From Lutibacter sp. (GTDB lineage Bacteria; Bacteroidota; Bacteroidia; Flavobacteriales; Flavobacteriaceae): 64,000 nucleotides of DNA. The stretch is taken from contig JAUYUA010000092.1 of NCBI GenBank assembly GCA_030694935.1, positions 1 to 64,000 of the forward strand. Direction: 5' to 3'. This document shows, one piece after another, positions 15,800-24,690 of this stretch. Position numbers and translations under genes: made by a program. The notes beneath the pieces are model-generated. The model made no database searches. It was not told where the DNA came from and saw only the letters and a program-made list of their open reading frames with translations. The stretch's first letter is position 1, and the number at the start of each line of letters is the position of its first letter.

Positions 15800-18700
15800 A
15801 TGGAATATAATTTTAGAAAGATAGAAGCCGACTGGCAAAAGTATTGGGCGGAAAACCAAACGTTTAAATCCGAAAACAATTCAACCAAACCAAAATATTA
15901 CGTATTGGATATGTTTCCGTATCCGTCGGGTGCCGGTTTGCACGTGGGCCATCCGCTTGGTTACATCGCTTCCGATATTTATGCACGCTACAAACGCCAT
16001 AAAGGATTTAACGTTTTGCATCCGCAGGGTTATGATTCTTTCGGATTGCCGGCCGAGCAATATGCGATTCAAACGGGTCAGCATCCTGCAATTACCACCG
16101 AAGAAAATATCAAAACATACAGAAAACAATTGGATCAAATCGGATTTTCATTCGATTGGTCGCGTGAAGTGCGAACTTCCGATCCCAATTATTACAAATG
16201 GACCCAGTGGATTTTCATTCAATTGTTCAATTCCTGGTACCATAAAACAACTGATAAAGCGGAGGATATTTCAACATTAATTGCCATATTTTCTTCTGAA
16301 GGAAACAGCAAGGTAAAAGCCGCTTGCGATGATAATATTGAAGCATTTTCTGCGGATGAATGGAAAAATTTTTCCGAAGAAAAACAACAAAAAATATTAT
16401 TGCAATACCGATTGACTTTCTTGTCGGAAACCGAGGTAAACTGGTGTCCGGGATTGGGAACGGTTTTGGCAAACGATGAAATTGTGAACGGCGTTTCCGA
16501 ACGCGGCGGCCATCAGGTTATTCGTAAAAAAATGATGCAGTGGAGTATGCGAATCACCGCATACGCACAACGTTTGTTGGACGGAATGGCAAAAATAGAC
16601 TGGCCACAACCGCTAAAAGATATACAAACTTATTGGATTGGCAGAAGTGAAGGTGCGATGGTTTCTTTCAAAGTCCTATCCCCAGCCCCTACCGTGGCAG
16701 GTAAACTTTCCCAAGGAAAGGGAGTTAGAGATTCGGGTTACTTAACAGGAAATCAAGATATAGCACATTTATTGTTGGAGAAAGCAAAAGAAATGCGAGC
16801 AAATCCAACACCAGCTGAATCATTTCTTTGGGAACAACTGAAAAGCAAAAAATTAGACATAAAATTTAGGCAGCAGCATTTAATAGATGATTTTATTGTT
16901 GATTTTGTGTGTTTAACTAAACTGTTAATTATTGAGGTTGATGGAAAAATTCATGAATCTCAGATTGAAAAAGATCTTGAAAGAACTAAAATCCTTGAAA
17001 ATAAGGGATACAAAGTAATTCGATTTACAAATGAGGAAGTCATTGGGAATATTGATGGAGTTGTTTCAAAAATTATTGTAGAACTTGAAAAACGCCCAGC
17101 ACCTACCACGGCAGGTAAACTTTCCGAAGGAAAGCGAGCCAGCGAGAACAATGAAGTCCTTCCCTTGGGGAAGGATTTAGGATGGGACATTCCTGTTTTC
17201 ACCACACGTCCCGACACAATTTTCGGTGTAAGTTTTATGACTTTGGCACCTGAACATGATTTGGTGCCGATGATCACAACGCCTGAACAAAAAGTAGTAG
17301 TTGAAGCTTATATAAAATCCACCGCAAAACGCAGTGAATTGGAACGAATGGCCGATGTGAAAACCATTTCCGGCGTATTTACCGGCGCGTATGCCTTGCA
17401 TCCGTTTTCGGGAAAAAAGATTCCAATTTGGATTGGCGATTATGTGTTGGCTGGCTACGGAACTGGCGCTGTGATGGCAGTTCCTTGCGGCGACCAGCGC
17501 GATTATGATTTTGCAAAACATTTCAATCTTGAAATTCCGAATATTTTTGAAGGTGTCGATATTTCTGAAGGCGCTTATACCGACAAGGAAAATTCGGTAA
17601 TTGCAAATTCCGATTTTTTGAACGGATTGCCTTACAAAAAAGCATTGAAACGCATTATTGACGAAACTGAACAACTTGGTTTTGGTTACGGAAAAGTGAA
17701 TTTCCGCTTGCGCGATGCTGTTTTTAGCCGCCAGCGTTATTGGGGAGAACCATTTCCGGTGTATTACAAAAACGGTTTGCCGCAAATGATTGACGCAAAA
17801 TATTTGCCGATTGTGTTGCCCGAAGTTGAAAAATATTTGCCAACAGAAGACGGAAAACCGCCTTTGGGAAACGCCACAGTTTGGGCTTGGGACACAAAAA
17901 AGTCGGCAGTTGTCAGTAATCAGTTGATTGATCATAAAATGGTGTTTCCATTAGAATTAAACACAATGCCGGGTTGGGCTGGAAGTTCTTCTTATTTTAA
18001 CCGGTATATGGATCCGCACAATACAGAAGAATTTGTGAGCAGGGAAGCGGTTGAATATTGGCAGGATGTTGATTTGTATATCGGTGGCAGCGAACACGCA
18101 ACCGGACATTTATTGTACTCCCGTTTTTGGCAAAAATTCTTATTCGACAAAGGCATTGTTCCTGTTGATGAATATGCGAAAAAGCTAATTAACCAAGGTA
18201 TGATTACTGGGACGAGCGCTTTTGTTTACAGGTGGGAATTTGGCAAAGGAAACGGTTCGGATATGGCGAAGAAAACTATTTTTGTCAGTAAACCTATAAT
18301 GGAGAGAATTATTGCAGAAAGAAGCACTATTAAACATTCCAATAAGAGGTTAATAAAAGAGCAAGTTGATTTGTTGGGTGCTTGTGAGGTAAAGGATTCT
18401 TCAGCAAATGAATGGTCAAACTTTACGCCAATTCACGCTGATGTATCTTTGGTAAACGCTGCCGACGAATTGGATATTGAAGCTTTTAAAAATTGGCGGC
18501 CAGAAAATAAAGATGCTGAATTTATTTTAGAAGAGGGGAAATATATTGTGGGTCGCGAAGTCGAAAAAATGTCGAAATCCAAATACAATGTGGTAAATCC
18601 GGACCAGATTTGTGAGGAATACGGCGCCGACAGTTTGCGTATGTTCGAAATGTTTTTAGGTCCGCTGGAACAGTCGAAACCCTGGAAAACATCAGGAATT

Positions 18701-19246
18701 TCAGGCGTGCTTAGTTTTTTAAAGAAACTTTGGAAATTGTATATTGTTGATAATAAATTTTCTGTTTCAGAAGAAAATCCATCAAAAGAGGAGTTTAAAA
18801 TTTTGCATAAAACCATTAAAAAAGTGGAAGAAGACATTGATAATTTTTCTTTCAACACTTCGGTTTCCACCTTTATGATTGCGGTAAACGAATTAACCGC
18901 CTTAAAATGCAACAAACGGGCAATTTTAGAGCCGATGGCGATTTTAATGGAACCTTATGCGCCGCATATTGCAGAAGAATTGTGGAAAAACTTGGGTCAT
19001 GCAACTTCAGTTTCATCAGTTGATTTTCCGATTTTTGAACCAAAATATTTGGTTGAAAGCAGCAAGGAATATCCGGTTTCATTCAATGGCAAAATGCGTT
19101 TTAAAATTGAATTGCCCTTGGATTTAAGCGTAAAAGAAATAGAAGATGCGGTGATGGCCCACGAAAAAACTCAGGAACAATTGCAGGGGCGTGTGCCTAA
19201 TAAAGTGATTATTGTTCCGGGAAAAATTATAAATATTGTAGGGTAA
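15800..19246 (+). CDS. leuS: leucyl-tRNA synthetase with an in-frame DUF559 nuclease-domain insertion
   Basis: Charges tRNA-Leu. The 1148-residue reading frame is continuous. Catalytic motifs are intact: HVGH (residues 48-51, HIGH motif) and KMSKS (923-927). The CP1 editing domain (FTTRPDTIFGVSFMTLAPEH onward) and the C-terminal anticodon-binding domain are present. Between GAMVSFK and IPVFTTRPDT about 172 residues (292-463) are foreign. This insert begins KVLSPAP, ends KDLGWD, and contains a DUF559 domain (about 318-432) with RANPTPAESFLWEQL, FIVDFV (Asp368), EVDG (Glu379, Asp381) and His385. DUF559 belongs to the Vsr-like PD-(D/E)XK nucleases. Without the insert the enzyme would be about 976 residues, close to the normal Bacteroidota size. 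The insert has no intein splicing motifs and no stop, so it is probably translated as part of the enzyme at the editing-domain hinge. A TAACTTCG element lies 24 bp before the start. Confidence 0.95.
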   Translation: MEYNFRKIEADWQKYWAENQTFKSENNSTKPKYYVLDMFPYPSGAGLHVGHPLGYIASDIYARYKRHKGFNVLHPQGYDSFGLPAEQYAIQTGQHPAITTEENIKTYRKQLDQIGFSFDWSREVRTSDPNYYKWTQWIFIQLFNSWYHKTTDKAEDISTLIAIFSSEGNSKVKAACDDNIEAFSADEWKNFSEEKQQKILLQYRLTFLSETEVNWCPGLGTVLANDEIVNGVSERGGHQVIRKKMMQWSMRITAYAQRLLDGMAKIDWPQPLKDIQTYWIGRSEGAMVSFKVLSPAPTVAGKLSQGKGVRDSGYLTGNQDIAHLLLEKAKEMRANPTPAESFLWEQLKSKKLDIKFRQQHLIDDFIVDFVCLTKLLIIEVDGKIHESQIEKDLERTKILENKGYKVIRFTNEEVIGNIDGVVSKIIVELEKRPAPTTAGKLSEGKRASENNEVLPLGKDLGWDIPVFTTRPDTIFGVSFMTLAPEHDLVPMITTPEQKVVVEAYIKSTAKRSELERMADVKTISGVFTGAYALHPFSGKKIPIWIGDYVLAGYGTGAVMAVPCGDQRDYDFAKHFNLEIPNIFEGVDISEGAYTDKENSVIANSDFLNGLPYKKALKRIIDETEQLGFGYGKVNFRLRDAVFSRQRYWGEPFPVYYKNGLPQMIDAKYLPIVLPEVEKYLPTEDGKPPLGNATVWAWDTKKSAVVSNQLIDHKMVFPLELNTMPGWAGSSSYFNRYMDPHNTEEFVSREAVEYWQDVDLYIGGSEHATGHLLYSRFWQKFLFDKGIVPVDEYAKKLINQGMITGTSAFVYRWEFGKGNGSDMAKKTIFVSKPIMERIIAERSTIKHSNKRLIKEQVDLLGACEVKDSSANEWSNFTPIHADVSLVNAADELDIEAFKNWRPENKDAEFILEEGKYIVGREVEKMSKSKYNVVNPDQICEEYGADSLRMFEMFLGPLEQSKPWKTSGISGVLSFLKKLWKLYIVDNKFSVSEENPSKEEFKILHKTIKKVEEDIDNFSFNTSVSTFMIAVNELTALKCNKRAILEPMAILMEPYAPHIAEELWKNLGHATSVSSVDFPIFEPKYLVESSKEYPVSFNGKMRFKIELPLDLSVKEIEDAVMAHEKTQEQLQGRVPNKVIIVPGKIINIVG
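16671..17188 (+). mobile_element. hairpin-bounded repeat element carrying a DUF559 nuclease, inserted in leuS
   Basis: Left end AAGTCCTATCCC and right end AAGTCCTTCCC...GGATTTAGGATGGGAC match the bare element in ileS. Inside, two 40-bp direct repeats (16681-16720 and 17095-17134, 36 of 40 identical, core CTACC..GGCAGGTAAAC) flank the DUF559 coding part. The right end folds as CCTTCCC-TTG-GGGAAGG (17158-17174). An internal in-frame ATG at 16793, just before RANPTPAESFLW, could allow separate translation of the nuclease. The length keeps the host frame open. No transposase or splicing domain is visible. Confidence 0.8.
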
Positions 19247-19252
19247 AAATAA

Positions 19253-19510
19253 ATGATAGACAGCAACGAAATAATTGGGTTAATTGCCGGCGTTTTAACA
19301 ACGGCGGCTTTTGTGCCCCAGGTTTATAAAACCTGGAAATCTAAATCGGCCGAAAGTTTGTCGTTAACCATGTATTTGGTGTTTTTTGTCGGCATTATTT
19401 TATGGTTAATCTACGGAATCTCCATAAACAGTCTGGCGATGATTTTTGCAAATGCGGTCACGGGATTTTTGGCATTGTTACTCATTTTTTTCAAACTGCG
19501 ATATAAATAA
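19253..19510 (+). CDS. SemiSWEET-type sugar transporter
   Basis: An 85-residue protein with three transmembrane helices and one PQ-loop (AFVPQVYKTWKSKSAESLSL). SemiSWEETs work as homodimers moving sugars down their gradient across the inner membrane. It begins 6 bp after leuS and ends 2 bp before the next gene, so the three are probably co-transcribed. Confidence 0.9.
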   Translation: MIDSNEIIGLIAGVLTTAAFVPQVYKTWKSKSAESLSLTMYLVFFVGIILWLIYGISINSLAMIFANAVTGFLALLLIFFKLRYK

Positions 19511-19512
19511 GA

Positions 19513-20274
19513 ATGAAATTCAAGAAAAATATCAATTATAATGCGCGTAAAATTCACCGCTATTTGGGTGTTTTTATGGGTGTGCAATTCTTTTTTTGGG
19601 CATTGGGCGGATTGTATTTCAGCTGGAACAATATGGATGATGTTCATGGGGAAACATTGTTGAAACAAGAAAAAAAGTACGTTGAGTTGGTTGATTTTTC
19701 TCAAATTCAAAAAGGAATAGACTCCTTAAAAACTTTCACAATAATTGATTCTGTTCACTCCGTTAAGTTGGTTGAAACATTAAAAAAATCATTCGCACAA
19801 TTCAGGTTTTTTGAAAACGGACAGTTAAAATCGCAATTAATTTCAACGGAAACAGGAAGTTTGCGACCAGAATTTACCGGACAGGAATGTTTGGAAATCG
19901 CAGAACAACAATTATTAGTGCCCATTCCAATTGGAAAAGCAAAATTTCTTCCAAAACATTCAACAGGAATGCATCATGAATATAGGGAAAAACCGCTTCC
20001 GGCGTTTGCTTTTACTTTGAACCATCCATCAAAAACAACCATCTATGTTTCTACGGAATCGGGTGAAATTACAAGTGTGAGAAACAACAATTGGCGGCGA
20101 TTCGATTTTTTATGGATGCTTCACACGATGGATTATCAATCCAGAGACCATATTACCAATTGGGTGCTTCGTATTTTTTCGGCACTGGGGATTGTCACTA
20201 TTTTATCAGGATTTTTTCTGTTTTACCTTACTTCATCATCAATAAAAAAAATCAGAAAGAGAAAAAAGCAATAA
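19513..20274 (+). CDS. PepSY-type membrane protein
   Basis: A 253-residue protein with a transmembrane helix near residues 15-35 (HRYLGVFMGVQFFFWALGGLYF), an extracytoplasmic middle and a second helix near the C-terminus (SALGIVTILSGFFLFYL), followed by a basic tail. The HRYLGV start and the ALNLPSGEI-like middle (STESGEITSVR) match PepSY-associated transmembrane proteins. Larger relatives have been linked to iron reduction or peptidase inhibition; the role here is unknown. It follows the SemiSWEET gene by 2 bp. Confidence 0.75.
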   Translation: MKFKKNINYNARKIHRYLGVFMGVQFFFWALGGLYFSWNNMDDVHGETLLKQEKKYVELVDFSQIQKGIDSLKTFTIIDSVHSVKLVETLKKSFAQFRFFENGQLKSQLISTETGSLRPEFTGQECLEIAEQQLLVPIPIGKAKFLPKHSTGMHHEYREKPLPAFAFTLNHPSKTTIYVSTESGEITSVRNNNWRRFDFLWMLHTMDYQSRDHITNWVLRIFSALGIVTILSGFFLFYLTSSSIKKIRKRKKQ

Positions 20275-20360
20275 ATTCCTTTGAACCAGAAAACTTTACG
20301 GTATGTTTATTGTTGTTATCCAACAAATTAATTAGGTATATTTACTTCAAATTTTGGCCT

Positions 20361-20574
20361 GAAACGAGCTTAACAAATTTTGAGACACAGTTGAATGATG
20401 AATAGCGAACCAGCCAGCCGGCAGGCAGGCAGCATCTGTACCAATAAAAAATAAAAGATAAACAGATGAAACGAGCCTAACAAATTTAGATACACAGTTG
20501 AATGATGATTAGCGAACCAGCCAGCCGGCAGGCAGGCAGCATCTGTACCAATAAAAAATAAAAGATAAACAGAT
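20361..20574. repeat. 107-bp tandem duplication ending at the sensor kinase start codon
   Basis: Copy 1 (20361-20467) and copy 2 (20468-20574) differ at only four positions, and the last 60-odd bases are identical. Each contains the GC-rich word CCAGCCGGCAGGCAGGC and ends AAAGATAAACAGAT. The second copy leads directly into the ATG of the kinase. The same ATG in copy 1 opens a reading of only a few codons before a stop. The 86 bp before the duplication hold no gene. Confidence 0.92.
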
Positions 20575-22027
20575 GATAATTAAACGGCTTTCTTTACGAA
20601 TCAGAATATTTCTGGCAATGATATTGTTAATATTGCTGGCATCAATTTTAATTGCCACAGTTACCATTTATCAGTATAAAGAACAAACAGATGAATACAA
20701 TAGATCGAGGCTGGAAAGAAAAGAACAATCCATTAATGCCGCAATATATTATTGGCTGAGCAGCGGCAACACTTTTCCGTTAGAAACCAAAAACTTGCCT
20801 TATATTTTTAAAGATAAAATTTACGAAATTTCCAATATTGAGAAAGCAGAACTTAATATTTATGATTTGGAAGGGAATTTGGTTAAAAGTTCGCATTCGG
20901 GCTTTGTAAAAAGCGATGCGCCCGAATTACTGTCCGATACTGTTTTAGAAGCCATAGCCAACAACTTTCAACATCTTTATGTGAACGAAAAAGTGATAAA
21001 TGACAACAGTTATCAATCGTCCTTTTCCTATATTACCGACAATAAATTCAAGCCGTTCGGGATTTTAAATTTACGCTATGTACAAGATAATACTGAGCAG
21101 AATAAGGATCTTAAAGAATTTTTATATCGCTTAACTATGGTGTATGCATTGATGTTTGTTTTGGCAATTTTATTGGCTTATTTTATATCCAGCTATATTA
21201 CGCGATCCTTGAAAGCCATTACCGAAAAAATTAGCCAAACACGTTTAAGCAACCTTAACGAAAAAATTATTCTGAGAGATTCAAGCACAGAAATTGCAAC
21301 TTTGATAAATGCCTACAATGAAATGATTGATAAATTGGAGGAAAGCGCCGTGAAATTGGCAAAAGGCGAACGAGAGCAGGCTTGGCGGGAAATGGCAAAA
21401 CAAGTGGCTCATGAAATTAAAAATCCGCTCACGCCCATGCGTCTGACCGTGCAAAGTTTTCAGCGAAAATTCGATCCCGATGATCCAAATATTAAAGATA
21501 AAATAAATGAATTCAGCAATATGTTAATTCAGCAAATTGACACTTTGAGCACTATTGCATCCGCATTTTCTAATTTTGCAAATATGCCTGCCCAAAATAG
21601 AGAGGAAATAGATGTTGTGGAAGTTGTGAAGCAAGCCTTGGATATTTTTACGGAAGATTACATCTCCTTTTTCCCAAAACAAAAGTCGATAATTGCCAAA
21701 TTGGACAAAACCCAGGTCATAAGAATTGTAACAAATTTGGTAAAAAATGCCACGCAGTCTTTAGAGGATGTTGAAAATAAAAAACTGGAAGTTTCTGTTG
21801 ACGAAGACAATGGGGATATTTGTATCACAATTGCCGACAATGGCAAAGGAATTTCGGAAGCAGACGGAGAGCGGGTTTTTGAACCAAAATTTACCACCAA
21901 AACAAGCGGAATGGGGTTGGGACTGGCGATGGTAAAAAATATTATTGACGCGTATGACGGTAACGTCGCGTTCACTTCACAAGTAAATATAGGAACCGTA
22001 TTTAAAGTAAAATTACCTAAAAATTAA
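20573..22027 (+). CDS. NtrY-like sensor histidine kinase
   Basis: A 484-residue membrane kinase: TM1 (about 12-32), an extracytoplasmic sensor region, TM2 (about 188-210), a HAMP linker (RSLKAITEKISQTRLSNLNEK), an H-box with the phospho-acceptor histidine (QVAHEIKNPLTPM) and an ATP-binding domain with N-box (NLVKNATQSLEDV), G1 (DNGKGIS) and G2 (GMGLGLAMVKNII). The VAHEIKNPLTPMRLTVQ box is typical of NtrY-type kinases. No response regulator gene is adjacent; a crotonase follows after 4 bp. The signal is unknown. The start codon lies at the junction of a 107-bp duplication, so its leader has recently been rearranged. Confidence 0.9.
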   Translation: MIIKRLSLRIRIFLAMILLILLASILIATVTIYQYKEQTDEYNRSRLERKEQSINAAIYYWLSSGNTFPLETKNLPYIFKDKIYEISNIEKAELNIYDLEGNLVKSSHSGFVKSDAPELLSDTVLEAIANNFQHLYVNEKVINDNSYQSSFSYITDNKFKPFGILNLRYVQDNTEQNKDLKEFLYRLTMVYALMFVLAILLAYFISSYITRSLKAITEKISQTRLSNLNEKIILRDSSTEIATLINAYNEMIDKLEESAVKLAKGEREQAWREMAKQVAHEIKNPLTPMRLTVQSFQRKFDPDDPNIKDKINEFSNMLIQQIDTLSTIASAFSNFANMPAQNREEIDVVEVVKQALDIFTEDYISFFPKQKSIIAKLDKTQVIRIVTNLVKNATQSLEDVENKKLEVSVDEDNGDICITIADNGKGISEADGERVFEPKFTTKTSGMGLGLAMVKNIIDAYDGNVAFTSQVNIGTVFKVKLPKN

Positions 22028-22031
22028 TATT

Positions 22032-22808
22032 ATGCATTTTGAGAACATCATTGTAACACAGTTTGAAAACACCGCGTTAATTACCATTAACAGGCCAACA
22101 AAATTAAATGCGCTTAACATAAAAACCATTGAAGAACTGCATTCGGCTTTTCAAGCTTTGGAAGCCAATCAATTTGTAAAGGCAATTATTATAACCGGAA
22201 GCGGCGAAAAGGCTTTTGTTGCCGGTGCCGATATTTCTGAGTTTGCAGATTTCAATATTGAAGAAGGCACAGAATTGGCTCGAAATGGCCAAAAAATCTT
22301 ATTCGATTTTGTCCAAAATCTAAGCAAGCCGGTAATTGCGGCAGTGAACGGATTTGCCTTGGGAGGCGGTTTGGAATTGGCGATGGCTGCACATTTTAGG
22401 GTTGCAAGCACCAACGCAAAAATGGGTTTGCCTGAAGTTTCTTTGGGTGTAATTCCAGGTTATGGCGGTACACAACGATTGCCGCAATTGGTTGGAAAAG
22501 GAAAAGCCATGGAAATGATTATGACTGCCAATATGATTTCCGCAGCCGAAGCCAAAGATTGGGGCTTGATAAATTATGTGGTGGAACAAGAAGAACTATT
22601 GCCTTTATGTGAAAAATTGGCCAACAGAATGGCTCAAAATTCTTCCGTTGCCATCGCTGCAGCAATCAAAGCCATCAATGCTAATTATGCAAATCTGGTA
22701 AATGGATTTGGGGTTGAAATAGAACAATTCGGATTGATTTTTGGCACTGATGATTTTAAGGAAGGCACCACCGCATTTTTAGAAAAACGCAAACCTGATT
22801 TTGATTAA
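22032..22808 (+). CDS. enoyl-CoA hydratase/isomerase family protein
   Basis: A 258-residue crotonase-fold enzyme. The oxyanion-hole segments GADISEF and FALGGGLELAMAAHFRVAS and both catalytic glutamates (in GGLELA and in GLPEVSLGVIPGYGGTQRL) are present, which favours hydratase over isomerase activity, most likely in fatty-acid or hydroxybutyryl-CoA metabolism. The length is normal. It begins 4 bp after the kinase gene, although a functional link is not obvious. Confidence 0.9.
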   Translation: MHFENIIVTQFENTALITINRPTKLNALNIKTIEELHSAFQALEANQFVKAIIITGSGEKAFVAGADISEFADFNIEEGTELARNGQKILFDFVQNLSKPVIAAVNGFALGGGLELAMAAHFRVASTNAKMGLPEVSLGVIPGYGGTQRLPQLVGKGKAMEMIMTANMISAAEAKDWGLINYVVEQEELLPLCEKLANRMAQNSSVAIAAAIKAINANYANLVNGFGVEIEQFGLIFGTDDFKEGTTAFLEKRKPDFD

Positions 22809-22857
22809 AAAAAGAGAATGGTTTAAAGAATAAAAAGAAAGGACTTAAAGCTGAAAA

Positions 22858-23763
22858 CTAGTCTTTTTCCGTTTTTAAGCCTAAAACCCTGTTTATTTGC
22901 TTAAATCTTTTTGAATAATATGCTTCCTTGATAGAGGAAACAATAACACCCAATGATGTGGATGAGTGAATAAATTTTATTTCGTCTCCAATAATTTCCG
23001 TAATCATCCCAACGTGGTTGATGGATCGACTGCCATTGGTGGCAAAAAATATCAAATCACCTTTTTGTGCTTGCGATTTTTGAATTTTAGTACCTATTTT
23101 AGCTTGTTGATTGGATGATCTTGGCAAGGTAAAGTCTATTTCTTTAAAGGTGTTGAACATCAATCCCGAACAATCAAAACCGCTAAAAGTGGTTCCGCCG
23201 CTTCTGTATCTGGTTCCTAAATTTTTTGAAGCGGTTTCAATTAAAAATTGAATTGTGGCAGGTTCTTCTGTTGCAAGTTCCGGAGTGTTTTCAACGATGG
23301 CATTTACACCGAATTCTTTTGTAATTGCTTCAATTGTTGGCGGTTCTTCTCTGATAATTAAGGAATAACCAATTGGAAGTTTTTTAGGAATAGCTGGGTT
23401 TAAACGTTCCAATTCTATTATGGAAGTTCCGTATTTTTTTGAAATTTTAGATAAAGTTTCACCTGATGCAATAATATGGTTTTGTGCCTGTGATAAGTCT
23501 GTTTTTGAAGTGTTTACGGCTATTTGATCCGCAGTAAATTTATTGTTAGGGATTAGTAAAACAGCATTCAATTTTAATAATTTCCCTTTGATATCAGGAT
23601 TTAATTCATAAATAGCGGCCTCTTTTACATCGTATTTTTTAGCGATTGCATAAATACTTTCACCTTTTGTGATTTTATGTTTGATATTGGTTTGGGAATA
23701 TATCAGCGAACTGGTCAGTAAAAGCAGGAATGTAAGGAATGTAAAAAGTTTGTAGGTATTCAT
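22858..23763 (-). CDS. LysM and NlpC/P60 domain peptidoglycan endopeptidase
   Basis: A 301-residue exported protein: signal peptide (1-23), two LysM domains (about 28-72, KITKGESIYAIAKKYDV, and 92-138, ASGETLSKISKKYGTS), a linker and a C-terminal NlpC/P60 cysteine peptidase with the catalytic Cys in GFDCSGLMFNTF and the histidine in SINHVGMI. Such enzymes cut the D-Glu-mDAP bond of peptidoglycan stem peptides, with LysM giving wall binding. It stands alone on this strand. Confidence 0.92.
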   Translation of the reverse strand: MNTYKLFTFLTFLLLLTSSLIYSQTNIKHKITKGESIYAIAKKYDVKEAAIYELNPDIKGKLLKLNAVLLIPNNKFTADQIAVNTSKTDLSQAQNHIIASGETLSKISKKYGTSIIELERLNPAIPKKLPIGYSLIIREEPPTIEAITKEFGVNAIVENTPELATEEPATIQFLIETASKNLGTRYRSGGTTFSGFDCSGLMFNTFKEIDFTLPRSSNQQAKIGTKIQKSQAQKGDLIFFATNGSRSINHVGMITEIIGDEIKFIHSSTSLGVIVSSIKEAYYSKRFKQINRVLGLKTEKD

Positions 23764-23980
23764 TTAATCTTATATTTTCTATAATTAATGTAATTGAATT
23801 TATAAAAGTGAGTAAAGATATAAAAACTATCAATGGATATGAAATTTTAACATAACTTTATAACCTTACGGCCACTTATTTTTTGATTTTCAAAACACTT
23901 TTTGAGGCGTAGCGATGAAATATAAACGCAATTAAACCTTTTTTAGTATATCGATTGAAGTAAGTTATTTCCCTTATAAA
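23764..23980. other. intergenic region without visible gene
   Basis: AT-rich spacer between two minus-strand genes. No repeat, RNA gene or clear terminator was found. Confidence 0.3.
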
Positions 23981-24634
23981 TTATAATTTCCCATTCCATT
24001 CATCATAAAATTGTGCTAAAAAATGTTCCATATATTGATGTCTGTTTGCAGCGATTTCCCTGCCTGTAGCCGTATTCATTCTGTCTTTTAGCAACAGCAA
24101 TTTTTCATAAAAATGATTGATTGTTGGTGCTTCTGAATTTTTATAGGCTTCTTTAGATTGATTTAAATTGGGCGTAATTTCGGGATTGTAAAGCGGTCTG
24201 TTTTTAAATCCGCCGTAATTAAATGTTCTGGCGATTCCAACCGCGCCAATGGCATCCAGCCTGTCGGCATCTTGGATAACTTCCAATTCAGGCGAATTAA
24301 ATTTCTGCTCAAAATTGCCTCCCTTAAAAGAAATATTGCTGATGATGTTTTCAATATGGACAATAATTGATTCATCAACCCGCTGGCTTTCCAAAAATTC
24401 ACGGGCTATTTTGGGTCCAATTGTTTCGTCGCCATTGTAAAATTTTGAATCGGCAATATCGTGTAATAATGCGCCCAATTCTACCACAAATCCGTCAACA
24501 TTTTCATTTTTTGAAATGAGTTTTGCATTGTTCCAAACGCGCAAAATATGAAACCAATCGTGGCCGCCTTCTGCATCTTTTAAGGCATTTTTTACAAATG
24601 CTTCGGTATTTTTAATGATTTGCTGGGTATTCAT
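23981..24634 (-). CDS. HD domain-containing phosphohydrolase
   Basis: A 217-residue cytoplasmic protein with an HD metal site: GHDWFHILRVWNNA, LGALLHDIADSKF (the HD pair) and VIQDADRLDAIGAVGIARTF. This matches the YedJ-like branch of the HD superfamily, phosphohydrolases whose substrates are mostly unknown (nucleotides are likely). The start fits MNTQQIIKNTEAFVKNAL. No operon partner is evident. Confidence 0.88.
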   Translation of the reverse strand: MNTQQIIKNTEAFVKNALKDAEGGHDWFHILRVWNNAKLISKNENVDGFVVELGALLHDIADSKFYNGDETIGPKIAREFLESQRVDESIIVHIENIISNISFKGGNFEQKFNSPELEVIQDADRLDAIGAVGIARTFNYGGFKNRPLYNPEITPNLNQSKEAYKNSEAPTINHFYEKLLLLKDRMNTATGREIAANRHQYMEHFLAQFYDEWNGKL

Positions 24635-24690
24635 AAGTTGAAATAATTATGTTTAAAAATCATTGTTGCCCGATTAAATTTTTAATACAG

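Noticed and set aside
16671-17188. Intein in leuS
   Set aside because: The insert begins with Val-Leu and ends with Trp-Asp. There is no N-terminal Cys/Ser block A, no His-Asn end and no HINT-type sequence, so protein splicing is unlikely.
17177-17935. Minus-strand 252-residue frame inside leuS
   Set aside because: It is a shadow of the leuS frame with no recognisable domain and low-complexity composition.
20091-20405. 104-residue frame overlapping the PepSY gene
   Set aside because: It is out of frame with the PepSY protein and runs into the duplication; no domain.
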